DNA of 64,000 nucleotides from Pterobdella sp. o SKG-2022 (taxonomy: Eukaryota; Annelida; Clitellata; Hirudinida; Piscicolidae): the NCBI GenBank assembly GCA_964035795.1, contig OZ038321.1:23876850-23940849 (forward strand). The letters are read 5' to 3'. Of the stretch, positions 27,774-52,500 are shown piece after piece. The number at the start of each line of letters is the position of its first letter. The first letter of the stretch is position 1. The translations under genes and the position numbers were made by a program. Below the pieces are notes generated by a model. The model was given only the letters and a program-made list of their open reading frames with translations, had not been told where the DNA came from and made no database searches.

Positions 27774-29505
27774 TTAAGAAATGACAGACGGCGCTATTTC
27801 ATTGTTTCTAAAAAATAATTTGTGCACAATTCCGTCTTTTTTGTTTCCTGAGTTGACTGCCAGCAAGAAAGCCGCTTCTCCTTCTACCTCGAAGTGGGTT
27901 TTAGTCCCCTCGTCGTCAAATTCTCCCTTCGGTGTTCAAGGCAAATTATCCATGATTTATTTAATATATTTTATATGATATTGTATTATATTAATACATT
28001 ACTCTATATCAATATTTCGTTAATGAATTATGATAAGTTTTTACTTATCAAAATTTTTAGCTTATTTCTTGAATAAACGTGTTTTTAAACTCTTCATAAT
28101 TTTTAAAAACTATGTGGAAGTCAAAGTATTAAAAAAATTTACGATGTCTCTAAGCAACTAAATATTTTTATGCTTCTAGGTACTGAACCCCAAAGTATTT
28201 ACAATGTAATGTAAATGACTTATATAGCGCCTCTTACGCATCATTCAGATGCGCTTTGCTATGAACTGTTTAAAAAAATGAGCTTTCAAGTTATTGAGAA
28301 AAATACGATAATACAAAGCATTGAAATTCAGAAAAAGAAAGTTCCAAAAAAATGGACCAAAAAAAGGAAAAGCAGTTTAGCATAGAAATGAGAGAGAGAG
28401 ATAATGGAGAGCTGAGAGCTGATAGAGGATCGCAGACCTGCACGTTTAAAAGGTAGTAAACGGTTAGAAAGATAGAAAGGTGAATGAGAGTGAGAGATTT
28501 AATATATGAGGGTACAGATTTTGAAGAAGAGTGAAAATGAAGAAGAAGCCATGTATCAGAGGTATCAATAAGAGATGGAGAGGTATGAAAAAATTTATGA
28601 GTATGAGAGACCAGGCATGCAGCAGAGTTGAAAGCTTTATTAAGAAGGTAGAAGATAGATTTAGTATGAAGTGTTGCAGTAGTCAAGAGGCGAGAGGACA
28701 AGAGAGCACACAAGAATCTGAAGAGGGGCATCATTGAAGTTAAAAGATCTGTCTGATGCGATGGAGGTGTAATTAGAACAAGCATTCTTATGCATGTTTT
28801 TAATTGAAGTATCATTTAAAACTTAGTTCAACGTTTGATTATAACTTATAAAAAATTCAACCCTACCAAAGAGCTAAAATACTTAAACATACTTCAGCTT
28901 GAACTTTGACTCCATCTACCCACAAGTCCATCGTGTCTTTTTCTGGTTTAAAATGGTTGTATGGGTGTTCATATATAAAAGTTAAATATATTTGATGTAT
29001 TTATATTATTAAAAAGTATTCAAAAACTGTAGTAAAGCTGAAAAAATTAATTTCCGAAATTATAATTTAATAACTTTGTTTGCAAAACTAATTTTAAAAA
29101 TTTTTTGAACCCAAAGCTATTCTGTGTTCTTTTCCGTCATTCTCAAAACTCCACATTCGCATAATGGAATTTTGTCTCTGAACAAACTTCTCCAAAGTCA
29201 AGCCATTGACTTTCAGTTCATACTCGTAGATCAAGCCGATAGCTATAATAGTAATGAGCATCTGATGTTTAGCTACCTTAAACGCTATCGTCCCCACCAA
29301 CTCAAACATGAAATCTTTTCTATAAATTTCCTGCAAAATCAATATTGAATTATTTCAAAATCGAACTTTGATTAAAATGTAGTACCTTTCCATCTAACCA
29401 TATTACGCGTCTGCCCGTTATTGTACCGTGTTCGAACTCAATGATGTGCTTTTTATCAGATAATTCTACCTCCCACTTCGCTACCGAATCTTTATTACTT
29501 GACAT
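27774..29505 (-). CDS. FAIM: Fas apoptotic inhibitory molecule (FAIM), complete, 4 exons
   Basis: FAIM is a small soluble beta-sandwich protein reported to inhibit Fas-induced apoptosis and to counter protein aggregation. Exons on the minus strand are 29386-29505, 29111-29330, 28893-28942 and 27774-27926; phases agree and give 180 aa, against about 179 in vertebrate FAIM. Visible signatures are MSSNKDSVAKWEVELSDKKH and FEHGTITGRRVIWLDGK in exon 1, IYEYELKVNGLTLEKF in exon 2, KDTMDLWVDGVKVQAE in exon 3, and GEFDDEGTKTHFEV with KDGIVHKLFF in exon 4. Intron 3 (about 970 bp) contains AT-rich and repeat-like sequence. The ankyrin gene lies 146 bp upstream on the same strand. Confidence 0.96.
28140..28830. 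other. FAIM intron 3 sequence, repeat-like, no gene
   Basis: The piece at 28205-28265 (gacttatatagcgcctcttac) resembles the 3' ends of dispersed animal repeats. Purine-rich sequence follows, and its antisense frame is open for about 170 codons only because of composition. No domain is recognisable. Confidence 0.4.
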
Positions 29506-29651
29506 TTTTACTAAATATAGTTAAAGTAGTAATTAATTAAAAAATTGTAATGATTTTCTTGTCGATTTGTTTATGTAACCATAACAACAACATTAAAAAG
29601 TGAAAAATTATATTTTAATATAAATTTGAAAAAGTAAATTTTAAAATAATT

Positions 29652-30293
29652 TCAATTGAGTAGATAAAGTTGGATAATATTTTCGACACTTCGGTCACTG
29701 ATTCTGAATGCGAGATCGACTGCTGAATGTCCATTGTGATTACAAATCCTGGCATTGGCGCCTTTCAATAGAAGCATTTGCAATATTTCAATGTTCTTGC
29801 TGTGAATGGCATAATGGAGAGGAGTGTTACCATTTGAGCATTTCAAATTAATATCAGAGTTGTGTTGTAATAATTCTTTCACTACATGATGATGACCCAT
29901 GGCACAAGCTTGGTGCAATGCTGTGGTATCGTAATCTCCTCTGGTGTCGACTGGGCATCCTTGCTTCAACAAGTACTTTACGACTTTGAGCCAGTTGTTC
30001 CGAGAAGCCGGTAACAAAACAGAACCATCAACGAATTCTGGGTGGTTGGGATTTTTAAATAAAATCTTTTTAATAGCTGCTAATTCTCCTTTAGAAGCAA
30101 GAAGTTGCAATAAATTGTTTTGAGGTGGTTCAGATTTTTCTAATACTTTGCTCGAATCAAAAGAACAAAATGCGTTAGAGCCTGAATGGTCGGAAGATTT
30201 TAAACAAGAATCATTAATTATTACGCCTGCCAAAACTGAAGCCACCTCTAAATCATTATCATCGTTGCTATTATCGCCAATTTCGTTGCTCAT
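29652..30293 (-). CDS. Ankyrin-repeat protein, single exon, 213 aa
   Basis: Complete intronless frame on the minus strand. Residues 1-60 are acidic and Ser/Asn-rich with no recognised domain. From about residue 60 to the end there are four to five ankyrin repeats; the clearest are TALHQACAMGHHHVVKELL and TPLHYAIHSKNIEILQMLL, each with the TALH/TPLH turn and a hydrophobic helix. The first repeat is degenerate. Ankyrin repeats bind protein partners; the specific partner cannot be told. The layout (acidic N-terminus then terminal ankyrin block) is like ANKRD49, but I cannot confirm orthology. Its start codon lies 293 bp from that of the ligase gene on the opposite strand. Confidence 0.85.
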   Translation of the reverse strand: MSNEIGDNSNDDNDLEVASVLAGVIINDSCLKSSDHSGSNAFCSFDSSKVLEKSEPPQNNLLQLLASKGELAAIKKILFKNPNHPEFVDGSVLLPASRNNWLKVVKYLLKQGCPVDTRGDYDTTALHQACAMGHHHVVKELLQHNSDINLKCSNGNTPLHYAIHSKNIEILQMLLLKGANARICNHNGHSAVDLAFRISDRSVENIIQLYLLN

Positions 30294-30586
30294 ATTATAA
30301 AAAAAACATTGGGTTCAAGTGCTTAAAAGTGAAAAATCACTAAGAACTAGAAGTGTCGAAAAATTTTAAAAATATTCACAAATATTTTTGATAAGTTTAA
30401 ATTCAAAAATTCTTTATTAACAAAAATATTAGTCTAATTTTATCTTTCCAACTTTTTGGGAAAATAGTAAGTACTATAAATATAGGAAAAGAGGTAAAGT
30501 TAGACGTGAATAAGTAAATGAGGCCCTACTTTTAGTCTCAAAGCTTAGTTTTAAAAGATTGTTTTATAAAATAGAAAAAAAAATCA
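30294..30586. promoter_or_regulatory. Putative bidirectional promoter, ankyrin gene / WWP-ITCH ligase gene
   Basis: The 293 bp between two divergent start codons must contain both 5' UTRs and promoters unless untranslated first exons lie elsewhere. AT-rich, with no obvious TATA element or CpG cluster. Function is inferred from position only. Confidence 0.5.
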
Positions 30587-43372
<12,786 letters not shown>

Positions 43373-44980
43373 TTGGCCTGTGTGATTGTTATGCCTGATT
43401 CTATGGGAGCTCCTGCTTTTGTGTTATACAAATTTTATTTATGCATATAATTATGCATATTAATTATAATGCAGTAGATTTATTTATCTAAATGAGGTCA
43501 TGACTCTGTTTCATTCCCACTATACAGCAGGTGGTCAGATTTAATTTAATATTGTAAAATCATGAAAGATGAATGGTGGTGTGGCGCTAGGGGTGATTAT
43601 TAGTGGTCTAATGCAATTCAGTGTCAAATTTCATGTACATTATAACTAATTTTTTAATTTTTGATTGATTGATTGATCTTCATTACTTCAGTTTCATCTC
43701 GATTTTATCTTTGAAGGTTTAAAGAGCAAGAGATTTGACTGGTTAGCAAATCTTTAATACTCTAAAAGATATCACGCCGACTCACGCAACCACTATTGAA
43801 TATTATTGAAGCTCAATTTTAAACAAATATTACTTAAGTTTCGTTTTAAAAAATATCCCTAAAGTTTATTTTTAAACACTTTAGAGACATCCCGCAAAAA
43901 ATTGTGAATATTTTCCTTTTATGAAAATTTATATTTTTTTTTTATTGTTTACACTTTTTAAATTATATTTAAATCATTAAAATAATAGCTGTTAGTTCTT
44001 TCGATTCATTTATCAACTCTTAAAGTAATCGATTTTTGTTTGTTTAGCTTAGTATACGTAATCTGGGTTCGAGTTGATTTGACCTATAATATCGAGTCTT
44101 TCTTATGGTTATACTTCTTTATTAATTTCCATTTTATTTTTCTAAATGATGACACGATTGTGGAAAACATGAATTAAGTGATGTCTTATTTGAAAAAAAC
44201 TTAAATTTGGATATAAATTTTTCTGATTTCAACTTCACTTCAAAATTGAATATTTGAATTATCAATTAATTTTAATATAATTGATTTCAAAACTTTTTTT
44301 TCAAATATCTGACAATTTTTTGTAAGAATATCATCAAATTTAAAAAGTTAACCAGCTCTGGCACATCACAACAACACGTTTTATTTTTGGCCTTTCATGT
44401 CAACGATAGGGACGTTGATTTGATCGATTTTCACATTTCTCTTCATCAATACGGCTCAAACCTTCTCAATACATTCACATAATTTTAATACTTAATATTT
44501 ATTAAGCCACATACAAATTCTTTCCATTGTTTGTTATATGCATTTGTATAGAATCCATAAGCTAAGGCAATGTATAACAATTTAATTTCGATCATTGAGA
44601 CTTTCTTCGTAGTCATGTATTGTTCGCCTACAGCGAATCATGCAGACTGTAGAATAGCTTTGTGAACTTTTATTTTTAGAAAATTTTAAATTTACTTTCT
44701 TGAGTTTGAACTAAAATTTGCTATCAGTAAGAAATTAAAAATGAAGTTTTGACATAAAGTTATGAAATTTCTCTTTCATTTTTGTTCAAAGGTTCGTATT
44801 GAAACAGTTCAAATCTTTCATGCTTAAAGTGCAACAAATTAACTTGAATCAAGTAAAATAAATGCCGAAAACGGAATTATTGAGAAAAAATCAGTGACAT
44901 AAAACCTAGAGGATATTTTTTTATTAAAAAAGGTTTTTAAATAATTTCCAAAGTTAGTACCAAGTACAACTTCAAAGCCC
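43373..44980. other. Intergenic region, no gene seen
   Basis: AT-rich DNA between the ligase stop and the glycosyltransferase start. It should hold the ligase 3' UTR and the next promoter. A short (TTGA)n run lies at about 43663-43679. No open frame with a recognisable domain. Confidence 0.6.
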
Positions 44981-47257
44981 ATGATAGAGTTGAAAAGGGT
45001 TGTAGGGTGTAGGTTGGAAGTGCTAAAGGGGTATGTGAGCGGCTTGAGGTTTCCATCCAGACTCATGACGCGAAGAATCTTCGTTGCTTTCGTGGTCTTG
45101 TTTTACTGCTTCCTCACCATCTTCATGCTGTCAAATATGCAGCATGAGTGTCCATCTGCGATAGATCTGGCATTTGAACTTAACAGGTTGCAGACAACTG
45201 CACTACCCAAAATAACTTCTCAAAATAGAGTTGAAATCACAGAAGAGAGTAAATTTTGGCAAGATTCACAGCCGGTTGAAGAACTTCTAGACAGGACGTA
45301 TCTGCCAAACACAGTATTTTACATATGGTGTGGCAAAAGGTGGTTTGAGTTTTCTCACTACTTGAGTGTCAAGAGGACTATTGATGTTTTGAGGCCAGAC
45401 ACGTTGATATTTTTTTACGAAGAGTACCCTGTCACTGATTACTGGCTGTACAACACGTGGTTCACAGAACTGACTGAGGAATATCCCTTTTTGAGAGCAC
45501 ACAAACTCGAAGCTGGAGACAAATCTTGTCTCAAAAATGAAGAAGCCAATTTGAACTTTGCAAAGAAGATTCTAGCAATTAATGGTGGTACATATGTGCA
45601 AAATCTCACCATGATCACAAACGTTCCAAAAGATTATAAAAAGTTCGATATGATTGATGCATTGACATCTGAAGGCTTTGGATTCTTAATGGTGAAAAAA
45701 AGTGTTCTAACAATAAACAATGAGATAGAATTCAATCAAAATATTCGAAAAAAAAAGTAAATTATTATGACTTAAAATCTAAATATTTTTTCTTACTTTT
45801 TAATATTTTAGTTTAGCTTGCGTCCACGTCACAAAATACACGGAGACCAACAAAGAGGATGTTGGTTGCATATATCAGACAGAATCACTATTCCCCAAAA
45901 ACATCTGGTTTCTGAACAACACTTTTGGAAAACTTGCCCGAAAAACCTTTTATGGCACTGAACAAATGAAAAAACCAATAAGTTCCCACAAAACCCTGGT
46001 GCCTAACATTGCTCACATGGTGTGGCTAGGTGGTGGCTACATGGATTTCCTCTTCTACCTCTGTGTTCTAAGTCTCCTAAATGTCGCCAAGGTGGAGGCT
46101 GTGTACTTGCACGGAGACGGGCCACCTAGTGGGGAATACTGGGAACTGATCAAAAACCATGAGAAGCTGCATCTCATCCATCGGGAACACCCTGGAAGCG
46201 TCTTTGGAACCCCTGTCAATGTATGTCAAGGTCATCATTTCGATACATTTGCCTTTGTTTATTTCATGTTTAATGTCGTTATTTATCTACTTGTTCAAGC
46301 GGTAGTGCTGTTTAGAAGTAATTTTCTATAGCTTCTTTCTTATTTACAAGTATATATAATTTTTTGATAAAATTCACATTAAACTCTTTTCCTAGGTAGT
46401 CTCGCATGTGACGGACATCTGGCGTGTTGACTTCATGATAAAATATGGAGGCATTTATGTTGACACAGACGTCATTTTCACCAAGCCACTGGACGAATAT
46501 ATAAGAAGTTTTGATGCGGTGGCCACTTATGACTGGACATATTGGAACCACCCTTTTCCTGACACCATCAATTTTGGAGTCTCCATCGGGAAGAGAAATG
46601 CTAAATTTTGGCATCGTTTTCAAGTAAGAAACTTTTTTCTTATTAATTTAACAACACCAAGGTTTTGAAAGCATTAAAATAACTTCTTTAAAACAGAAAT
46701 CGATGAAATGGTTTTTGGATAAAGATTGGGCTTGGAACGGATTAAGGAGGCCTTACAAAATCTTGGAAAAGCACCCAGACGAACTATTCATAAATCCACA
46801 TTTCTCGGTAAACTTCAAAAATTTGATTAAAAACATGAAATCGCTTGTATATATGTTAATTTTTAAGGATGTACCTGATACTAATAATTTAACGTTTCAC
46901 AAAAAAAAAAAATTACACCAAGATTAATTAAATAAGCTTCTGAAATCTACATGTGAAAACAAGACATTCAACTAATATTAAAACTTCGTTCAGGTAATAT
47001 GTTTTCGAAGTTTATGTCACCCCACATGGTGGCCGAACTACCACGATGAAAACGTTCACCACGGCAACTCAGCCAGCATAAAAAACTGGAGAGAGGATGT
47101 GTATGCTTTCCACTGGACACTTCCAACACCCTTTGAACTGCTCAACCACACTACCCTTTTTAGTTCAAAGTCGATGTTTGCTGAGATTGGCATGAATGTG
47201 TTACAAAAGTCAGAGATGGTGGATTATTTTAAGAGATTAAGCAGAAAAGGTTTATAG
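44981..47257 (+). CDS. Type II membrane glycosyltransferase with tandem GT domains, 5 exons
   Basis: Exons 44981-45756, 45812-46220, 46396-46623, 46697-46807 and 46994-47257 join in phase to 595 aa. Translation may instead begin at Met 29 (45065), placing MTRR directly before the hydrophobic anchor IFVAFVVLFYCFLTIFML; this type II Golgi topology is the more usual start. The C-terminal half has the DXD-sugar-transferase pattern: VPNIAHMVWLGGGYMDF, VEAVYLHGDGPPSGEYW, then WRVDFMIKYGGIYVDTDVIF with the metal-binding DTD. The N-terminal half repeats the pattern in degenerate form (LPNTVFYIWCGKRWFEFSHY, PDTLIFFYEEYPVTDYW, AKKILAINGGTYVQNLTMI), with QNL in place of DTD. Probable donor and acceptor sugars cannot be named. 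It resembles the DXD (Gly_transf_sug-like, GT32-type) families. Confidence 0.88.
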
Positions 47258-47592
47258 TTTATTAATGAAACTGATCTTCAGAAAAAAAACTTTTCATGAG
47301 ATTAGCATAATTATTATATTGATCATGTTTATAAATATGCTCAGAAGGAATAAAAATTGAAAATTTACAATTTGTATAAATGAAAATTCCAGTTATGTAA
47401 AAATGCAAATGATATAACAGATGATAACCTTTTGTGATGCATATCATATGACTGGTGAACTAATGCATACAACTTTAATCATTACGTACATGATCTCACA
47501 TTGAAATTTCAACGAAAAATTTTTAACAATAAACAAGGCACTTCTAGTCAAGTAATAAATTAATACACGATTCAGAGAATTTTCATTGATAT
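47258..47592. other. Convergent intergenic gap
   Basis: The 335 bp between the stop codons of the glycosyltransferase and BAG3-like genes must carry both 3' ends. AT-rich, with no gene. Confidence 0.6.
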
Positions 47593-49214
47593 TCAAGAAT
47601 TGACTTTTGAGTCAAGCAGATCTATGGTTGATTGCACAGTCCTCACAGCTTCTCTGCGGGCCTTCCTTATCTCATCCTGCCCTTGTGAATCAATCCGATC
47701 CAATTTTATCAGCAGTCTAGTTAGCATTTCTTCCAAGAAGACACACTGTTTATCAGTTTTTTTACCATTGAAATTCTCCACCTCCACTCTTCTCTGTTCT
47801 GCTTCTTGGCTAATGAGTTGGACAGCTTGGAGGGGGGTGAGGTCAGGAGGAGTGGGTGAGGGAGATCGGCCTCTGTAATTCTGTTTCACTTTCAATGACT
47901 CATCCTCATCTTGCCTGGAAGGAGGTCGACTACCACCCTGTTCATTATCATTGGTTGCCTCCACATGCACTATGGGAGCAGGCATGGGAATTGGAGGAGC
48001 ATTGGCTGGTAGCAACTGAGGACTGTCTAATGGCAGTTCCTCTGCATTCACTTTTATGTTTGCCTGAGTTGTTGCAGCACTCGGAGTGTCTACATTCAGT
48101 TTGATGTTTCCTGATCTGGGAGTTTTGTCTTTGGCAATAGGAGTTCCACTTTGGAAGTGACTGTATAGAAATATAAAAATTAATATAATTTGTACAAAAA
48201 TGAAAAATTAAGTTCTGATGAACCAAACAATGTACAAAGCTTTTTAATAGATTATTTGTTTGTTTTTATTTACCTATAATGTTCATTCTGATCAAATTTC
48301 ATCTTCCTTAGAAAACTTATTATCTATAAAAATATTTTTTATAACACAAAAATTAGGCATACAGATTTTTTGTGGGTGACTGAGTAGGTTGGTCATCAAG
48401 CCTCATCTCATTAAACCTAGATCGCATTGAATCATCAACAGAGATAGGAATCTGTCTGCTGTACCTCACTCCCTGGTTCCTGTGCCTGCTTGGGTCTGCC
48501 ACATTATTCTGTTGGAGAACATTAAATATTAGTATTTATCAGTGTTGGAAAATATTATTGTTCATTAAAATTATTAAATTGAATAGAGGCAGTAGGAAAA
48601 GTCTTTAAAAAACAAATATTGTTTGTATATTCCCCAAGACAAAGGCATATTAATATTAATTTACAGATTTTTGTTAGCTTACATTAAATCACTTCTTTAT
48701 ACATTGTTTTGAACAAACCTTTTTATTAGTATGAATTTTGTTGCAATTTAGATATTTATAAAATTTTTATAAAATGGGCATTAATTATAAATAAACGTTG
48801 ATATTTATCATAAATGAAAAATTAAAAAAAAAAAAATTTAGGAATGCTGAAACATTTTTAAAATTTTTGAAAAAACTCTTAAAAAAGCACAGTAAATTTG
48901 TTTACAAACACTTGATAATTATTAACGAAAATATATATAAAATTTCAATGAGAATTCACTTTATCTTATTTAAAAGATTAAGTATCAGCATATGTTTAGC
49001 AGAAATATTTCATTTAATTCAGTAGAACATTTAAATGGCAATTACTCACTTTCGTGAAACTTCCAGAATCAAAAAATCGATTGTCCCGTGGATCGTTCCA
49101 CGTTGTAGTTTGGTTAATGTGGTCAATAAAAAATGGCCATTTTGTGAGATTATCATATCTCATTTCCCATCCTTCAGGCAAACCAAAAGAATCAAATGAG
49201 TTAAATCTAGACAT
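47593..49214 (-). CDS. BAG3: BAG3-like co-chaperone (WW + BAG), complete, 3 exons
   Basis: BAG proteins bind the HSP70 ATPase domain as nucleotide-exchange factors; BAG3 links HSP70 to small heat-shock proteins and selective autophagy. Exons 49050-49214, 48363-48508 and 47593-48160 join in phase to 292 aa. Residues about 11-45 form a WW domain ([28 protein letters not shown]). Residues about 70-80 hold QIPISVDD, an IPV-like motif such as BAG3 uses for small HSPs. A Pro-rich middle ([21 protein letters not shown]) precedes a helical BAG domain ([58 protein letters not shown]). It is shorter than vertebrate BAG3 (about 575 aa), with a short linker. The order WW, IPV-like, Pro-rich, BAG is specific to BAG3/Starvin. 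Confidence 0.93.
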
Positions 49215-49528
49215 GTCTATTTATATATAAACAATTATCTTTTTATTTAAAACTTTTAAAAACGCGAATTGATTGTTTTCAAAAAAATTTGCGCGAAATT
49301 CCTCGAAAAAATATATGAGCAATAATGTTTATAGAAAGTTTCTAGCAAAAATGATTATTAGTTTAAGCTAAATTCGGCATTAAAATTAAAGTAACCAAAA
49401 AACATTTAGAGATAAATGTTTTAAAAAACTTTTGTATTTCCTATTTATTTAGTTTTTTCAAAAGTGAAAAAAATTTATTTATTCATTGCTAAAGTAGTTG
49501 CTAATGAAAACAAGATAAAGAAAAAATT
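49215..49528. promoter_or_regulatory. Putative bidirectional promoter, BAG3-like / ZC2HC1-like
   Basis: The 314 bp between divergent start codons presumably supply both promoters. The sequence is AT-rich. No clear heat-shock element array was recognised by eye. Confidence 0.5.
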
Positions 49529-52500
49529 ATGGCCGAAGGTTTTTATTTAATTTGGAAAATTGTATTTTTTTAGTTTCATTTCATTTTTTTATTTTCTAGT
49601 CTTAAATATCAGAACAACGCCATGCTCCTATTGCGGAAGAAATTTCTCTGATGATGCTTTGGTTAGTTCTTAATATTGAAAGATAAATTAAATTCTTGAA
49701 TCTTCAAATTTATTTCAGATGCGTCACGAAAAAATATGTTCGAAAACATCTCAGAAAAGTAAGAAATATGTGTACGATAGCGCGAAAATGAGGAGTATTG
49801 AACCAGAGGTGCCTTCATTCGGCAACAAATCCCTCCAAAGAAATAACGCTGCATCTAAAGTAAAATCATGAATATTCTGTAGTTTATTAAAAAATCGTGA
49901 TAAAAAATGGAGACAAAGAATATCAAAATTTTATTTATTTCCTGGATGTAGCGTGAACAGCCGATAGTCACGAAGAAAAGTAATTGGAGGCAGCAGCACG
50001 AGGACCTGGTGAGGTCATTGAGGGCAGCAAGAGAAGTGTCTCATGCCATGAAGACTGGCAAACCCCTTCCTCCTCCTGCTCCTCCTTCCATCAACCCTGG
50101 TTTTCTTCATTTTTCTTTGGTTTGATACGGTGAAAATATTGAAATCCTTTAATAGTTTGAAAAGCTTCCGCAACTCATTTTTGAATTTACACGTTTTTTT
50201 CATCTATTCATAACGTTGAAGGTTTATAACAAAAGTAAATATTTTTAAAACGAACATTTTCAAAACTTCCACAGACTACATCCAGTGCGACTACTGCGGT
50301 AGGAGGTTCAACGAGACGGCAGCTGCGAGACACATAGAGTTCTGCAAGAGTCAGCATGAGCGGATGCCCAAGGGGAAAGCCAATTCTCTAGCTGCTCAAA
50401 AACAAGCCAACAGAATCAACGTGGGTTCTGGATTGCTTTTTTATTACGCCTAGATAGTTTTATCATTTGATAGATACATGCTTATTTTTGAAGATTAAGT
50501 TGGAGGTAGCTGGTAATATTGAAAATAAAGAGTTTTTCTTTAGTATTTTAACGTTCTCAAGTTTTTGATTTAACTTAGACGCTTCAAACTACCCAAGAGA
50601 TCAATTCGTAACACCTCTTTTTAATAGACTAACAAACCCCCAAACAGTACAAACCACCATCGTTAAAACCCCGAAAGCCGACGAATGATTTTGGGGGCTA
50701 CAAAGCCAAGTCTTCCACAGAAGCATACAGAGGCAACTACTCCGTGCAGTTAGCCCTACTATTAAAGTTTTCAAAATAATTAACGGTTCAATAAATTTAT
50801 ATTATTTTCATAATTTTTGACGCAATTACTACTGAAGTTTGAAGTTTCGCTTAAAACCACGGTTTTTGAAGATGAACTTCATCCATATAACTTCAAATGA
50901 TGCAGTGCATATGCGTTCATATGGTGTAATAATGTTGATATAAAACACTAGATATATTCTTTAATATTTTTACAGCGATGAACAGGGCTATGGACAAGGT
51001 ATAAATTCATTTGGCAATAGGATGTTTTTGATGTAGTTGTGAAAAATTCACTATCATAAAAATTAAATTCAAGTTTAAAAAGCTATAATTTCAAGCATGT
51101 TCAACCTTACCATACAATATTCTATTTCTCACTGTGATGAGGTTAAACATACAAGATCGGAAAATGAATTTATTTAAAAACTGCTTATTTTTAATTTTAA
51201 ATCTTTTAATCAAGTTCTTTTTATAGGTTGTTTTTCAACAATGGTATGACTAAAAAAAATTATCACATTTTTTTCATTCAAGGTAAACCAAACAAGACTA
51301 GCCCGTCAGTACAATCTAGATCGGTGAGTTAGATAGATAGTTAATTCGATTTCTTCCTAACTACCCATTTATTCATCTGGACAGAACGCTCCTTCAAAAG
51401 CAAGCATCTCAAAGCAGCCCTTCTCACAAAGGTGATTGAACTTCTATCATCATCATAATTATCATCATTACACTACTGCAGTCTTTCATTTCCAAACCCA
51501 TTTCATTTTCATGAATTTTATGATGATTTTAAACCTCATATACCTTTATTTCACATGGTATATCCACCCAGCCCTAATAATAGTCCATCTACACCACCAC
51601 CCCAACAAGCTCCAGCTTCCTTGAAACTTCAAGCAGCAGGAACAACAGTGGAGACTCCAGGGTACTTGGCAGAGGTAGGCAGTGATGCTTATAATCGTTT
51701 AGACAAAATGTATACATCAGTGAAAAAAATTGATTAGTTATGAAATACCAAAATTAAACAGTAATAGTTATAAAATGAATATTATTAATAACGTTGTGAA
51801 CAATTAGCCTCAAAATTGTGAATCATAAAAACACGACAAAACTTGAATTTTTTATTTGACGAAGCTTTTCGATATATTCTATATTATCATCAGGTAACCA
51901 ATTGTTTAATAAATAAAAAATTCAAGTTTTGTCGTGTTTTTATGATTCGCAATAATAACGTTATAAATGAAAATAGTAAATTAAATGTTCCAAATAAAAC
52001 ATTAACACAAACTGTAACAATAATTATCACAAACCACCTCACACTCACCTCGGCCCGTATAGCTCAGCTGCTAGAACATTAGATTTAGTATCTAAAGTTA
52101 CCGGGTACGATCCCGAGTGGGCCGACAATAAGCACCTGTTCTACAATATGTTTTCGCTACATTAAGTCTTTAGCAAGCGCTTTGATCTATAAGAAAAAGC
52201 GCTTTATAAATACAGCATTACATTAATAATGTAATGTAATGCGGTATTTATAAAGCGCTTTTTCTTATAGATCAAAGCATTTGCTACAAATTTAGTGTAG
52301 CGAAAACACACTGTGGAACAGATGCTAATTGTCAGCCCACGCTGGATCGAACTCGGTAATTTTCGATACTTAGTCTAACGCTCTATATATACATTGCATT
52401 ACTGTATCCACAGGGAGAGCATCAACAAACAGATCTGCAGCCAGATACAATGACAACTCACCAGGTACATAGCATCGTTATTAGTGTTGTTATTTTTTTC

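Noticed and set aside
28291..28815. 174-codon open frame on the minus strand in FAIM intron 3
   Set aside because: No domain and a biased composition (antisense of a purine-rich stretch). It lies inside an intron of a well-supported gene and looks repeat-like.
52051..52125. Candidate tRNA gene
   Set aside because: The B-box is altered (gggtacgatcc) and a SINE body follows directly.
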